A stretch of 56,084 nt of DNA from Candidatus Thiopontia autotrophica (GCA_014384675.1 JACNFK010000017.1:1-56084); one strand, 5' to 3'; positions 9,192-17,928 are shown, counted from the stretch's first letter. Notes: generated from the sequence alone by a model not told the origin. Program-made: numbers and translations.

Positions 9192-10142
9192 TTACATATC
9201 TTTACGCTTGGCAGGGGAAAACCTGCCATCACTGCTTTTCTGTTTGGCTCTTGGGTGAGCCTGATCATAAACCGCTGCCAGGTGCTGAAAATCAAGATGG
9301 GTGTAAATTTGTGTAGTACTGATGTTCTCATGTCCAAGCATCTCCTGGACAGCTCGCAGATTTCCGCTGGATTCAAGCAGGTGGCTGGCAAATGAGTGGC
9401 GCAACATATGTGGATGTACCCGGCGATCCATACCCCTCTTTCTGGCAAGCTTCTCCAGGCGTTGCTGAATTGTCCGCACAGCTATACGTTTACCACGTTG
9501 AGTGACGAAAAGTGCCTGCTCATCTTTATCAACCATCTGTTGACGAATCCGCATCCACTGCTGAATAGCCTGCTGTGCAACCCCTCCAACTGGCAGTACA
9601 CGCTCTTTGCTCCCCTTGCCTAAAACCCGAATAGTTGCATCATCAAGACTGATATCCCTGCAGTCCACACCGGCGAGCTCAGAGAGACGAAGCCCGGACG
9701 AGTAGATCAACTCAAACATTGCATGGTCACGAATTGACAGTGGATCATCTTCACTAAAGGCCAATAGACTATCCATCTGATCAACATCAAGTGTTGTCGG
9801 AAGAGGGTGATCACCCTTGGGTGCCGAGACCCCGGCTGCCGGATTGTAATCAATCCCCTGTTCACGCAGCAGGTAGCGGTAAAAAGTTCGAACTGCTGAA
9901 AGATTTCTCTGGATGGTTCGACTGGCAGCTCCACTACGGTGGCGCTGTGCCACAAAATCCCTCAGGTGATGCGATGTTAACTCAAGGAATCTGTCGCCAC
10001 GCTTCTCAATATGGCTACGAAAATGGGATAGGTCCCTGCTATATGCCTTCAGGCTGTTTGGTGAAAGTCTGCGCTCATTCTGAAGATGATTCAGAAAGCG
10101 CTCGATCCAGCTCTCCAGATCGTTATTGCTGCTCACCGTCAC
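9192..10142 (-). CDS. xerC: Site-specific tyrosine recombinase XerC
   Basis: XerC acts with XerD at dif to resolve chromosome dimers. Visible parts are the N-terminal SAM-like DNA-binding domain (FLNHLQNERRLSPNSLKAYS), the first catalytic Arg in YSSGLRLSELAGV, HMLRHSFASHLLESSG with the HxLRH box, and the nucleophile Tyr in TTQIYTHLD. The frame is open up to 10229, but family alignment favours a start near the GTG at 10142 or 10136, giving about 315 aa; both overlap the end of the DUF484 gene by 14-20 nt. In E. coli the same dapF-DUF484-xerC order occurs. It is distinct from the integron integrase at the left edge, which ends differently. Confidence 0.95.
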   Translation of the reverse strand: MTVSSNNDLESWIERFLNHLQNERRLSPNSLKAYSRDLSHFRSHIEKRGDRFLELTSHHLRDFVAQRHRSGAASRTIQRNLSAVRTFYRYLLREQGIDYNPAAGVSAPKGDHPLPTTLDVDQMDSLLAFSEDDPLSIRDHAMFELIYSSGLRLSELAGVDCRDISLDDATIRVLGKGSKERVLPVGGVAQQAIQQWMRIRQQMVDKDEQALFVTQRGKRIAVRTIQQRLEKLARKRGMDRRVHPHMLRHSFASHLLESSGNLRAVQEMLGHENISTTQIYTHLDFQHLAAVYDQAHPRAKQKSSDGRFSPAKRKDM

Positions 10143-10794
10143 AGTGACGTAGTGCCGTACTAACCAGCGATGCAAGCTGTACCAGGAAATGAGTCCCCAT
10201 CTTTTCGTGATAATACTGCTGGTCAGCACTCCCCAATGCTATCAACCCCTGCCCCCCAAACTCTCCGAGAGGCAGCAAGGCAACTGATGCGCCATGCTCC
10301 AAATCATCTCCAAAGATACTTTCACGCTGCTCTTCATCCAACTGACCGCAAAATGGGACACTGTCTTGAAGCAGTGACTCAAACAGTTTATGTGTCTGCT
10401 CATTTTCTGCATGTGGAAGCAGAATCACCACCTGCTCAATCCCAAAATGGTCCCGTAGACTCTCATACAGCGAGGCCACAATTCCATCACGACTCTCGCA
10501 ATTCAACAGCTCAAGAGTAAGACGATGCATGTTTTCACTAAGAGCATCATTTTCGCGCGCAACATGAATCAGGGTGTTGATCTCATTATTGAGACGGCCA
10601 TTTTCCTTTCTCAACTGCCCAACCTGGCGCTCAATCAGAGATACTGCAGCCCCACTTTGATGAGGCACATTAATCTTATTCAATAGCTCTGGATAGTCTA
10701 TAAAAAAGTCGTTATGTTGCTCTAGATAGGCAGCAACATCGTCACCGCTAACAGCATGAATCTCTTCATGACTAACTGATTCATGTTGACTCAT
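10123..10794 (-). CDS. DUF484 family protein (GAF-like fold)
   Basis: This 223-aa soluble protein belongs to DUF484, which is almost always located between dapF and xerC. The N-terminal half shows the family signature [19 protein letters not shown], followed by a helical or coiled segment rich in Arg/Asn/Glu (about 70-110). A GAF-like C-terminal domain includes [20 protein letters not shown] and the tail [18 protein letters not shown]. Its biochemical role is not known. The start codon overlaps the dapF stop by 4 nt, and its 3' end overlaps the xerC start, consistent with coupled translation. Confidence 0.9.
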   Translation of the reverse strand: MSQHESVSHEEIHAVSGDDVAAYLEQHNDFFIDYPELLNKINVPHQSGAAVSLIERQVGQLRKENGRLNNEINTLIHVARENDALSENMHRLTLELLNCESRDGIVASLYESLRDHFGIEQVVILLPHAENEQTHKLFESLLQDSVPFCGQLDEEQRESIFGDDLEHGASVALLPLGEFGGQGLIALGSADQQYYHEKMGTHFLVQLASLVSTALRHCDGEQQ

Positions 10795-11621
10795 AACTCA
10801 ATTACACCCTCAAATACTGTTTCTGCCGGCCCCGTCATCATAACTGGAGCATCACCACCCATCCATCTTACAGAGAGTTCTCCGCCTCTCAAACCAACCT
10901 TAACCTCACTGCTCAGCTTGCCCTGTACTATACCAGTTACAACTGCTGCACATGCACCGGTACCACAAGCCATGGTCTCTCCGGTGCCCCTCTCATACAC
11001 TCTCAGATGAATCTCTGAAGGGCTAACTACCCGCATGAAACCAACATTTACCCGCTGCGGGAAACGTTCATGTGACTCCAGTAGCGGCCCCAACCTATTA
11101 ACTGTCGCATCCTCCAGCTCATCAACGGCAAGTACCACATGTGGATTCCCCATGGATAGTACGCCCACCTTGAGAACATCACCATCTACCTCAATGTCAT
11201 ATGTGTCCGCCTGCTCATCAGCTACAAACGGGATATCTGATGGTGTAAGAATTGGAGGGCCCATATTAACTGTTACCCATCCATTATCCTGAAGCTTGAG
11301 TGTAATGATGCCACTGGCCGTCTCGACAACAATCTCGTCTTTATTGGTTAGCCCCTGGTCACGAACAAAACGGGCAAAACAGCGAGCACCATTCCCACAC
11401 TGCTCTACCTCTCCACCATCAGCATTCCAGATACGATACCGAAAATCAGCCCCCTCACTCTGTGCCGGCTCAACCAACAACAACTGATCACATCCGACCC
11501 CAAAATTACGATCTGCAAGAAAACGAACCTGCTCTGACGTTGGCTCAAAAGGCTCGCTGACCGCATTGATTACAACAAAATCATTGCCCAAACCGTGCAT
11601 TTTTGTAAAACGCAGTCTCAT
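10791..11621 (-). CDS. dapF: Diaminopimelate epimerase
   Basis: DapF interconverts LL- and meso-diaminopimelate, giving the cell-wall cross-link residue and the substrate for LysA. The enzyme is PLP-independent and uses two cysteines; both are present, in [14 protein letters not shown] and in [14 protein letters not shown]. The N-terminus [18 protein letters not shown] matches the family exactly and fixes the start. Length is 276 aa. It lies 12 bp downstream of lysA, so the last two lysine-pathway steps are produced together, and it overlaps the DUF484 gene by 4 nt. Confidence 0.98.
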   Translation of the reverse strand: MRLRFTKMHGLGNDFVVINAVSEPFEPTSEQVRFLADRNFGVGCDQLLLVEPAQSEGADFRYRIWNADGGEVEQCGNGARCFARFVRDQGLTNKDEIVVETASGIITLKLQDNGWVTVNMGPPILTPSDIPFVADEQADTYDIEVDGDVLKVGVLSMGNPHVVLAVDELEDATVNRLGPLLESHERFPQRVNVGFMRVVSPSEIHLRVYERGTGETMACGTGACAAVVTGIVQGKLSSEVKVGLRGGELSVRWMGGDAPVMMTGPAETVFEGVIEL

Positions 11622-11633
11622 CTCAGCCCCTCC

Positions 11634-12890
11634 TCAGAAACTATCTGGAATATGCTCACCAGCATATAGCGACTCAATGGTTTCTCGGTCTCTCACTACG
11701 ACGGCTCTCTCACCAGAGACCATCACCTCTGCAGCACGTGGACGAGAATTATAGGTTGAACTCATGACAAAACCATAAGCCCCGGATGACATTACTGCAA
11801 GCAGATCACCTGACTCCACATTCAGTTCACGATCCTTCCCCAGAAAGTCTCCAGTCTCACAGATCGGGCCCACAACATCATAGATACTCTTTTTACCAGA
11901 GGTGCGCTCCTCAACCGGTACGATATTCTGCCATGCACTATAGAGGGCTGGCCGAATCAGATCATTCATTGCTCCGTCCACAATACAGAAATTCTTCTCC
12001 TCACCCTCTTTTATAAATTCCACTTTGGTCAGCATCACCCCGCTATTTCCGACCATGGCCCGACCAGGCTCCATTATGATCTCAAGATCCCTGCCATCCA
12101 GTTTTTCTGTCACTGCTCTTACATAGGATTCAGGAGATGGTGGATTATCATGATTGTAGTCAATCCCCAGTCCACCACCCACATCGATATGGTGCAAGTT
12201 AATACCATCCTCACCAAGCTGATCTACCAGCAGCAACACTCGATCAAGCGCATCCTCAAATGGAGAGAGCTCTGTTAGCTGTGATCCAATATGGCAATCA
12301 ATACCCATAATTTTAAGATTAGACAGGGTTGCAGCAAGCCTATAGACCTCACGTGCATGATCGATAGTTATACCAAATTTATTGGACCGGAGCCCTGTTG
12401 AGATATATGGGTGAGTACCAGCATCCACATCAGGATTGACCCGCAATGATATTGGGGCACACATACCCATGTCACCAGCAACTCGATTTACCCGCTCCAG
12501 CTCTGCCTCAGACTCTATATTAAAGCAGAGAATACCTGCTTCCAGCGCCCGTTTAATCTCATCATCACGCTTTCCAACACCAGAAAACACCACTTTTCCG
12601 GCATCCCCACCAGCCTTTAATACACGCTCCAACTCTCCAACCGAGACAATATCGAAACCTGCACCCATGCTTGCCAGCAATGCCAATACCGCAAGGTTGG
12701 AGTTTGCCTTTACCGCAAAACAGACCAGATGCTCTTCACCATTAAATCCATTCTCAAATGCCTGCCACTGAGCACGAATTGCATTCTCGGAGTAGACAAA
12801 TAGTGGGGTACCATAATCTTCCGCAAGAGTTTTCATAGAGAGTGATTCTGCATAGAGAATACCCTCACGTTGTTCAAAAAATGAGTTCAT
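11634..12890 (-). CDS. lysA: Diaminopimelate decarboxylase
   Basis: LysA decarboxylates meso-diaminopimelate to L-lysine. It is a fold-type III PLP enzyme. The Schiff-base lysine is K61 in CFAVKANSNLAVL. Other family motifs are HIGSQLTELSPF, the phosphate-binding VDVGGGLGIDY, EPGRAMVGN, and the dimer-partner cysteine loop ICETGDFLG. The C-terminal GAYGFVMSSTYNSRPR closes the active site. Length 418 aa is typical. It follows the LptM-like lipoprotein gene by 8 bp. No lysine riboswitch is possible in that gap, so control must come from the promoter upstream of lptM or elsewhere. Confidence 0.98.
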   Translation of the reverse strand: MNSFFEQREGILYAESLSMKTLAEDYGTPLFVYSENAIRAQWQAFENGFNGEEHLVCFAVKANSNLAVLALLASMGAGFDIVSVGELERVLKAGGDAGKVVFSGVGKRDDEIKRALEAGILCFNIESEAELERVNRVAGDMGMCAPISLRVNPDVDAGTHPYISTGLRSNKFGITIDHAREVYRLAATLSNLKIMGIDCHIGSQLTELSPFEDALDRVLLLVDQLGEDGINLHHIDVGGGLGIDYNHDNPPSPESYVRAVTEKLDGRDLEIIMEPGRAMVGNSGVMLTKVEFIKEGEEKNFCIVDGAMNDLIRPALYSAWQNIVPVEERTSGKKSIYDVVGPICETGDFLGKDRELNVESGDLLAVMSSGAYGFVMSSTYNSRPRAAEVMVSGERAVVVRDRETIESLYAGEHIPDSF

Positions 12891-12898
12891 GTTTTTTG

Positions 12899-13258
12899 CT
12901 ATTGAGCGCGATGCTGTTCCAGAATCAGGGTTCCAAGGCGGTAACGAATCTTATTGATCTCCTTAAGTGTCTCGTCTGCCGCCTCAATCTTCTTGCTCTC
13001 TCGCAGAGAGCTCTCTTCCTGCTCCAGACTGCTCAGTCTGGTACGTAACTCCGCCATCTCCTGATGACGCTGACGAAGGCGTGTAGCCTCGTCACGTAAC
13101 TGTTGTGCCTTTACTGATGATGCCTTTGTAGCCTGTTGCTCCAACTTCTCTGCACGAATATCATCCGGCAGATAAAGATCACCTGCCTGCCCGCAACCAG
13201 AAAGTATGGTCACCACCCAAATCGACAACAACGCCATAGATAACTTTTTCATATTCAT
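12899..13258 (-). CDS. lptM: LptM/YifL-type lipoprotein with coiled-coil extension
   Basis: The product is a small outer-membrane lipoprotein. The N-terminus has a charged start, a hydrophobic stretch and the lipobox LSGC, and the lipidated Cys is followed by GQAGDLYLPDD, matching the GCGQ-G-LYLP signature of LptM (YifL). LptM assists disulfide maturation of the LptD translocon, and yifL sits just upstream of dapF in E. coli. This version is longer (119 aa from the ATG at 13258, against about 67 in E. coli). The extra C-terminal part (about residues 40-115) is rich in Arg, Glu, Gln and Leu and reads as coiled coil. ATGs at 13279 and 13252 are alternative starts; none has a clear ribosome site. 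Confidence 0.7.
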   Translation of the reverse strand: MNMKKLSMALLSIWVVTILSGCGQAGDLYLPDDIRAEKLEQQATKASSVKAQQLRDEATRLRQRHQEMAELRTRLSSLEQEESSLRESKKIEAADETLKEINKIRYRLGTLILEQHRAQ

Positions 13259-13284
13259 GGCGATAAGTATAAACTTCATAACCC

Positions 13285-13941
13285 ATGGAAACCATCTCTC
13301 ATATCACTATTGAACCCCCCTCAAAAGCATCCTCAACCGTTATATGGCTTCATGGGCTTGGGGCAGATGGTCATGATTTTGAGAGTGTGCTTCCAATGCT
13401 GGAGCTGCCCATAGATCACGCCATTCGTTTTATCTTTCCCCATGCTCCAGAGCGCCCAATCACCGTAAATGATGGAATGGTTATGCGTGGCTGGTATGAC
13501 ATCACCAGTTTTGATTTTGGTAAACGGGGAGATATTGAAGGGATAGAATCTTCCGTTGAATCAATTAGCCAGTTGATTGACAAGGAGGTGGAGTCAGGAA
13601 TATTGCCCGGAAATATTTTGCTCGCTGGTTTCTCTCAGGGAGGCGTCATCGCGCTACATAGTGCTCTGCGCCATCCACAACAACTTGCCGGAGTGATGGC
13701 CCTCTCAACATACCTTCCATACCCTGAAAAAATCCCGTCAGCCAACAATAAACATCCCGCTACCATTTTTTTTGCACATGGGGTAAACGACCCTGTAGTC
13801 CCGTATTCTGCTGGAGAGTCTGCAAAATCGTGGCTAGAGGAAAAAGGATACATAGCCAAGTGGCATCAATACGTGATGGAGCATGCTGTTTGTGCTGAGG
13901 AGATTAACGAAATCAGCAACTTTATTCAGGGCCGCCTGTAG
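13285..13941 (+). CDS. Alpha/beta hydrolase, phospholipase/carboxylesterase family
   Basis: A cytoplasmic serine esterase of the PF02230 family (bacterial carboxylesterase II / YpfH-like, related to acyl-protein thioesterases). The oxyanion segment VIWLHGLGADGHDF is near the N-terminus. The nucleophile is Ser117 in GFSQGG, with Asp169 in HGVNDPVVP and His200 in YVMEHAVCAEE completing the triad. Length 218 aa is normal. It is transcribed away from the lptM-to-ycgN run, and its ATG lies only 5-32 bp from the divergent start, so its promoter must reach into lptM. A bidirectional terminator follows at about 13957-13994. The physiological substrate is unknown. Confidence 0.9.
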   Translation: METISHITIEPPSKASSTVIWLHGLGADGHDFESVLPMLELPIDHAIRFIFPHAPERPITVNDGMVMRGWYDITSFDFGKRGDIEGIESSVESISQLIDKEVESGILPGNILLAGFSQGGVIALHSALRHPQQLAGVMALSTYLPYPEKIPSANNKHPATIFFAHGVNDPVVPYSAGESAKSWLEEKGYIAKWHQYVMEHAVCAEEINEISNFIQGRL

Positions 13942-13956
13942 GGTGTTGCCTACAAA

Positions 13957-13994
13957 GAAAAAGGGTCATCTCATGACGAGACAACCCTTTTATC
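13957..13994. terminator. Bidirectional intrinsic terminator
   Basis: AAAGGGT (13960-13966) pairs with ACCCTTT (13984-13990). Inside it, TCTC and GAGA form a second stem around an ATGAC loop. A-rich sequence on the left and T-rich sequence on the right let it serve both the esterase gene (+) and the tRNA-Thr transcript (-). Confidence 0.75.
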
Positions 13995-14030
13995 TGTCCA
14001 CTGTAAGCTGGTATGTATACAGTATCTTTA

Positions 14031-14106
14031 TGGTGCCGCCACGAGGATTCGAACTCCGGACCTACGCATTACAAGTGCGTTGCTCTACCAGCTGAGCTAT
14101 AGCGGC
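14031..14106 (-). tRNA. tRNA-Thr (anticodon TGT)
   Basis: The minus strand reads as a full cloverleaf of 76 nt with encoded CCA. The acceptor GCCGCTA pairs with TGGCGGC, the D-arm is GCTCAGCTGGTAGAGC, the anticodon stem is ACGCA/TGCGT around CTTGTAA (anticodon TGT), and the T-loop is TTCGAAT. The T-stem has an A-C mismatch at 52-62, which E. coli tRNA-Thr(UGU) shares, so it is not a sign of decay. It lies 13 bp downstream of coaX and is probably processed from the same transcript. Confidence 0.96.
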
Positions 14107-14119
14107 AAGAGCGCGCATT

Positions 14120-14875
14120 TTACTGGGAGATCGCAGAGTTGGCAACCAAAAATAGCCCATCCAAAACAAGATTTGGATCATCTTTAAACCTAAAGCGTGA
14201 GCTCTCATGTATCTGCCAGGCATCCCCTCCGGTAACCATTAATGCCACATTTTTGTTCCGAGACAAGATATCAGCTATGGCACTGTCCACACTATCTACA
14301 GAACCATCTCTATCCATTCGCAACCCCTCTTCTGTACTTCTTCCCAGAGGAAAAGTCTCAGAATACAGTTGATTAGACGGTAAATGTCGGGCTTTTGCTG
14401 CTAATTCCCGCGAACTTGCTCCAATGCCAGGAGTAATAATGCCTCCTTGATGGTTACCTTCTCCATCAACAAGGTCAATTGTTACTGCAGTTCCACAGTC
14501 CACAAGACAGAATGCTCCGTGAATTTTGTCCCAGGCCGCAATCATTCCCAGCCAGCGATCTATCCCTAGCTGTTCTGGCTTGTAGTAACCATTACTAACA
14601 TCACCAAACTTCCCTGTGGCACCAATTGATTGCACATCAACCCCCCATAATGTCTCTACAATTTTTTTAATTTGTTGCTCTCGTTGTTCTCCAGCACTAT
14701 TTGCTAGCCATACCATGGATGGCGCAATATGTTTACCCAAGATCACCGGGAGGAGAGAATCTATGTTTTCATTATCCAGCAGATCAAATCGAGAAATACC
14801 ACTTACTAATGCCCACCCCAGCTTTACCCTGCTGTTCCCTGCATCAATCAATAACCAGTGTCTCTCTTCCCTCAT
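14120..14875 (-). CDS. coaX: Type III pantothenate kinase
   Basis: CoaX phosphorylates pantothenate, the first step of coenzyme A synthesis. It is an ASKHA-fold kinase unrelated to CoaA. Visible motifs are the N-terminal phosphate loop LLIDAGNSRVKLGWA, the pantothenate-site block GIDRWLGMIAAWD, CLVDCGTAVTIDLVDGEG with the catalytic Asp, and GGIITPGIGASSRELA. Length is 251 aa. It overlaps birA by 4 nt (14872-14875), a pairing common in gammaproteobacteria. No coaA is visible in this window. tRNA-Thr follows directly. Confidence 0.96.
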   Translation of the reverse strand: MREERHWLLIDAGNSRVKLGWALVSGISRFDLLDNENIDSLLPVILGKHIAPSMVWLANSAGEQREQQIKKIVETLWGVDVQSIGATGKFGDVSNGYYKPEQLGIDRWLGMIAAWDKIHGAFCLVDCGTAVTIDLVDGEGNHQGGIITPGIGASSRELAAKARHLPSNQLYSETFPLGRSTEEGLRMDRDGSVDSVDSAIADILSRNKNVALMVTGGDAWQIHESSRFRFKDDPNLVLDGLFLVANSAISQ

Positions 14876-15861
14876 CTCTTATTCTGCTGAATACGTAGTG
14901 AGACATCGCCACTAAAATAGCGGCTAACTGCACCACCACTCTCCACCAGCAACGCTCCAAGTTGGTCAATTCCTCGCGCCACGCCTGCAACTCTTTTTCC
15001 TTCCAACTCCAACAACACATGGTGATCACGAACCATATCTAGCTGATCCCATTCGGGTGTCAACGACTCCAGCCCCTCACTCTCAAAACGGTTCAATACC
15101 TCAACAACCTCATTCAACAGAGCTGCAGCCAGCTCATTACGAGATGGAACACTATCTAGCTGCTCGGAAAGAGATGTCCATGGCTGCTTAATCCTGCCAC
15201 CAGCGGCCTGAGAAACATTAACATTCAGTCCAATGCCAATGACTGCACTGGTTGGCCCTTCCGACTCTCCTTCCAGGTCAATCAATATGCCGCCAAGCTT
15301 CTGATTCTGAAAATATAGATCGTTGGGCCATTTAAGCTGAACCCCGGAGAGCCAGCTCCTGTTCAGGACAGTAGCCATAGCAATTCCAACAACGATTCCC
15401 AGCCCACTTAACACCATTGGCCCTCCAGAAAATTTCCAGAGTAGCGACAGGTAGAGGCTTCCACCAAATGGGGATACCCACTCCTTTCCCCTTCTGCCTC
15501 TACCGGCAACTTGATGTTCGGCAAGCAAGACCGCGCCACTGCTGGCACCGTCATGGAGGTTACGCATTAGCTCACTATTGGTTGAGTCACAACTCCATAC
15601 CATATCAATATGCGGCAGGCATTGTGTCGCCTCAACAGACAACCGGGATCTGATCTCCTGCTCATCAAGAAAAGTGACTGGGGCAGAGAGCCTGTACCCA
15701 TGACGATTTTCAGAGTAGATCTCCACACCGATAGATTGCAGAGCCTGGATCTGTTTCCAGATTGCTGCACGGCTAACCCCAAGACTATCTCCTAGTGTTG
15801 TGCCGCTATGAAGCTCTCCATCCGAGAGCGTTTCAAGAAGCTGCTCCTGAATTGGAGTCAT
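14872..15861 (-). CDS. birA: Bifunctional biotin-[acetyl-CoA-carboxylase] ligase / biotin operon repressor BirA
   Basis: BirA makes biotinyl-5'-AMP, attaches biotin to the carboxylase carrier protein, and as a dimer represses biotin genes. The N-terminal winged helix (LGVSRAAIWKQIQALQ, about residues 25-45) shows that it is the regulatory two-function type. The ligase core has GRGRRGKEWVSPFGGSLYLS and KWPNDLYFQNQKLGGILID. The C-terminal SH3-like domain is present. I start it at ATG 15861 (MTPIQEQLLETLSDGELHSG, 329 aa), 7 bp after dsbA. An in-frame ATG at 15897 would overlap dsbA. No biotin operon is visible in this window. Confidence 0.96.
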   Translation of the reverse strand: MTPIQEQLLETLSDGELHSGTTLGDSLGVSRAAIWKQIQALQSIGVEIYSENRHGYRLSAPVTFLDEQEIRSRLSVEATQCLPHIDMVWSCDSTNSELMRNLHDGASSGAVLLAEHQVAGRGRRGKEWVSPFGGSLYLSLLWKFSGGPMVLSGLGIVVGIAMATVLNRSWLSGVQLKWPNDLYFQNQKLGGILIDLEGESEGPTSAVIGIGLNVNVSQAAGGRIKQPWTSLSEQLDSVPSRNELAAALLNEVVEVLNRFESEGLESLTPEWDQLDMVRDHHVLLELEGKRVAGVARGIDQLGALLVESGGAVSRYFSGDVSLRIQQNKR

Positions 15862-15868
15862 TCTGCAC

Positions 15869-16513
15869 TCAGTGGTTTGATGCCATCTCCTTGGCAACTA
15901 GGTACTCAATCACTTTGAACATCTCACGATATCCACCTGCAATCCCTGGGTCAGTCACGTATTTACCATTCACAACCACCGCAGGAACCCCCTTGATTCC
16001 AGATTTTCTGGTCATGCGAACAGCCTGCTTTACACGTGACTGCACACTGAATGAACCCCATGCTTTACGAAAATCAGCCGGTGCAACTCCATGCTCTTCA
16101 AAGAAGACCTCCATCGCCAGATCATCCCCCAACAGATTTTTTCTATTGTCATTATGAATGGCATCAAACATTGCATGATGCGTCTTATCCAGCACTCCCA
16201 GCACTCCTGCAGTATAGAATGCCTGTGCTGCAGGCGCCCAATTCTCTCTAAATATAGTTGGCTGCACTTTAAGGCTTATATTTTTTGGATTTGTATCAAG
16301 CCATCTCTGTAAAAAAGGCTCCAGATTGTTGCAGTGAGGGCATCCATACCAGAAATACTCTCGCACCTCGATTGTTCCCGGTTCGGCAACAGTTCGCATA
16401 GGCTTGCTAATTCGGGTGTACTCAACACCTTCCATATAATCTTCCGCTGTTGCGGTTACGGTTACAAACCCCATAACCACCATTGCTGTCCATGCAATCC
16501 ATCTATTTTTCAT
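15869..16513 (-). CDS. dsbA: Periplasmic thiol:disulfide interchange protein DsbA
   Basis: DsbA introduces disulfides into exported proteins. A signal peptide covers about residues 1-23 (hydrophobic core WTAMVVMGFVTVTATA). The thioredoxin-fold active site is C58-P-H-C61 within FWYGCPHCNNLEPFL, the dipeptide typical of DsbA, and the cis-Pro loop is GIKGVPAVVVNGKY. Length 214 aa fits. It lies between the cytochrome gene, from which a strong terminator separates it, and birA (7 bp). A dsbA next to cytochrome c4/c5 genes near engB-polA is also seen in Pseudomonas-type genomes. Confidence 0.97.
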   Translation of the reverse strand: MKNRWIAWTAMVVMGFVTVTATAEDYMEGVEYTRISKPMRTVAEPGTIEVREYFWYGCPHCNNLEPFLQRWLDTNPKNISLKVQPTIFRENWAPAAQAFYTAGVLGVLDKTHHAMFDAIHNDNRKNLLGDDLAMEVFFEEHGVAPADFRKAWGSFSVQSRVKQAVRMTRKSGIKGVPAVVVNGKYVTDPGIAGGYREMFKVIEYLVAKEMASNH

Positions 16514-16582
16514 TGCTTCACCCTCGGTTGTTAATGTCTAAATCTGAGACCATACAGATGATAACGGGTTCACTCTATCTCC

Positions 16583-16618
16583 ACAAAAAAAGGCCGCAGA
16601 ATCTGCGGCCTTTTTTTA
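16583..16618. terminator. Strong bidirectional intrinsic terminator
   Basis: AGGCCGCAG and CTGCGGCCT form a perfect GC-rich stem with a 3-nt loop, flanked by seven A on one side and seven T on the other. It ends the cytochrome transcript before dsbA, so dsbA needs its own promoter in 16514-16582. Confidence 0.92.
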
Positions 16619-16638
16619 TATTTACTACCAATTATTGG

Positions 16639-17694
16639 CTATAGACCAGCCTGCGCAATAATATGGTCAATAACTGCTCCAATTTCCGCATCACTCAAAG
16701 CTGTACCACCTTTTGGCGCCATTGCTGTTCCTGCTACGCCAGCTATTGCACTGGCAACCAGTCCATCACGACCACCAGCTTTTTCCAGTCTTGGGGCCCA
16801 ATTATCCTTAACCCCAATCTGAGGTGCATTTAGTGCGGGAGCCATTGGGCCGTGGCATGCGAAACAGCCTGCCTGGAATAGTGCCGCACCACCTGTTGCC
16901 GCGGAAGCTGGAGCAGCTGCAGGAGCGGGTGCTGCTTCTTTAGCAGCAGCGGCCGGGGCAGCTACTGTCTCAGCCACTACCGGCGCCTCTGGTGCAGGCG
17001 CCTCTGGTGCAGTTGTAGCGGCTACAGGGGCAGAAGCCACTACTCCATCCATTGATTGAATATAGGCAGTTACCGCAGAGATGTCACCATCTGTAAGACG
17101 ACTCGCGACATCCTGCATCATTCTATTTGGATCGTTATAACGAGCACCAGAACCAAACGCATTAAGCTGTGCCGTTGTATAGTCAGCCAGCTGGCCGGTC
17201 AACCCAGGCCAACCTGCGGAGTCATTTCCAGCCGCATCTGGTCCATGACAGGCCATACATGCGGTAACACCACGTGCCATATCTCCACCCTGGTAGAGGC
17301 TCTTACCCTTGGCTGCAAGCCCTGCATCTACAGAGCCGCCATCAGCACCAGCAGCTGTTGCATAATATGCTGCCAGGTTTGCGATATCTGCATCACTCAG
17401 GCCAAGCGCCTGGCCTGTCATCAATAGATCCTTGCGTGCGCCTGACTTGAAATCCTCCATCTGTTTTGCAAGATAGCCAGCGTTCTGTCCTGCCAGAGCA
17501 GGAACTGCCTTTGTTTTACCTGGGTTCATAGGATCAGGAAAGGCTGGATTACCATGGCCGGTAGCCCCATGACAGGCCCCACAAACAGCAGCCTTTGCCT
17601 TGCCAGCATCAACATCACCACCAGCCATCACTGTTCCAGATATTGCGAGCACAGCTGCTGCAACCAAAGTTTGCGTCAAAACGGCCTTCTTCAT
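16639..17694 (-). CDS. Triheme cytochrome c: c4-type diheme domain fused to a c5-type domain
   Basis: A periplasmic electron carrier of 351 aa. A signal peptide (MKKAVLTQTLVAAAVLAISG, cleaved after about residue 24) follows the ATG at 17694, which has an AAGGAAAG ribosome site; the frame is open further upstream without support. Heme sites CGACH (38-42) and CMACH (146-150) lie in two similar domains that together look like cytochrome c4. An Ala/Pro/Glu-rich linker (about 218-268) joins them to a third domain with CFACH (277-281) and the c5-like tract KDNWAPRLEKAGG. In Pseudomonas-type genomes c4 and c5 are separate genes near engB, polA and dsbA; here they appear as one protein. Probable partner: a terminal oxidase (inference). 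Confidence 0.88.
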   Translation of the reverse strand: MKKAVLTQTLVAAAVLAISGTVMAGGDVDAGKAKAAVCGACHGATGHGNPAFPDPMNPGKTKAVPALAGQNAGYLAKQMEDFKSGARKDLLMTGQALGLSDADIANLAAYYATAAGADGGSVDAGLAAKGKSLYQGGDMARGVTACMACHGPDAAGNDSAGWPGLTGQLADYTTAQLNAFGSGARYNDPNRMMQDVASRLTDGDISAVTAYIQSMDGVVASAPVAATTAPEAPAPEAPVVAETVAAPAAAAKEAAPAPAAAPASAATGGAALFQAGCFACHGPMAPALNAPQIGVKDNWAPRLEKAGGRDGLVASAIAGVAGTAMAPKGGTALSDAEIGAVIDHIIAQAGL

Positions 17695-17915
17695 CGATTC
17701 TTTCCTTCTTGTTAACAACAGGTACACCCTGTACTTACCAAACCCAAACCTGCCCAGCATCCGAATCCACAACATGCAAAATAGATGTTATGGTCAACGG
17801 AATATCCGCACAAATCCACATAGAATTAGCCATTATATTCGCAATCACGCCAACTTCAAACTATTCTCGCAATATCTATCCTTTCATCAATCAGAATCGA
17901 TGAAGCTTCAGCCGG

Positions 17916-17921
17916 TATAAT
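17916..17921 (+). promoter_or_regulatory. Probable -10 element for engB (leaderless transcript)
   Basis: A perfect TATAAT lies 7 nt before the engB ATG, and no Shine-Dalgarno sequence is present. Transcription would then begin at or next to the ATG. The -35 region at the usual distance is poor. Confidence 0.5.
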
Positions 17922-17928
17922 CCACAGT

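Noticed and set aside
9192-10142. xerC as the integron integrase of the system
   Set aside because: It lacks the GGxGVxSPLD tail, sits in the conserved dapF-DUF484-xerC context and matches XerC throughout.
14031-14106. tRNA-Thr as a decayed tRNA because of the A-C mismatch in the T-stem
   Set aside because: The same mismatch occurs in E. coli tRNA-Thr(UGU), and all other stems pair.
16920-17040. The Ala/Pro-rich stretch in the cytochrome gene as a frameshift or sequencing error
   Set aside because: The frame is continuous, and both sides encode intact heme domains joined by a normal low-complexity linker.
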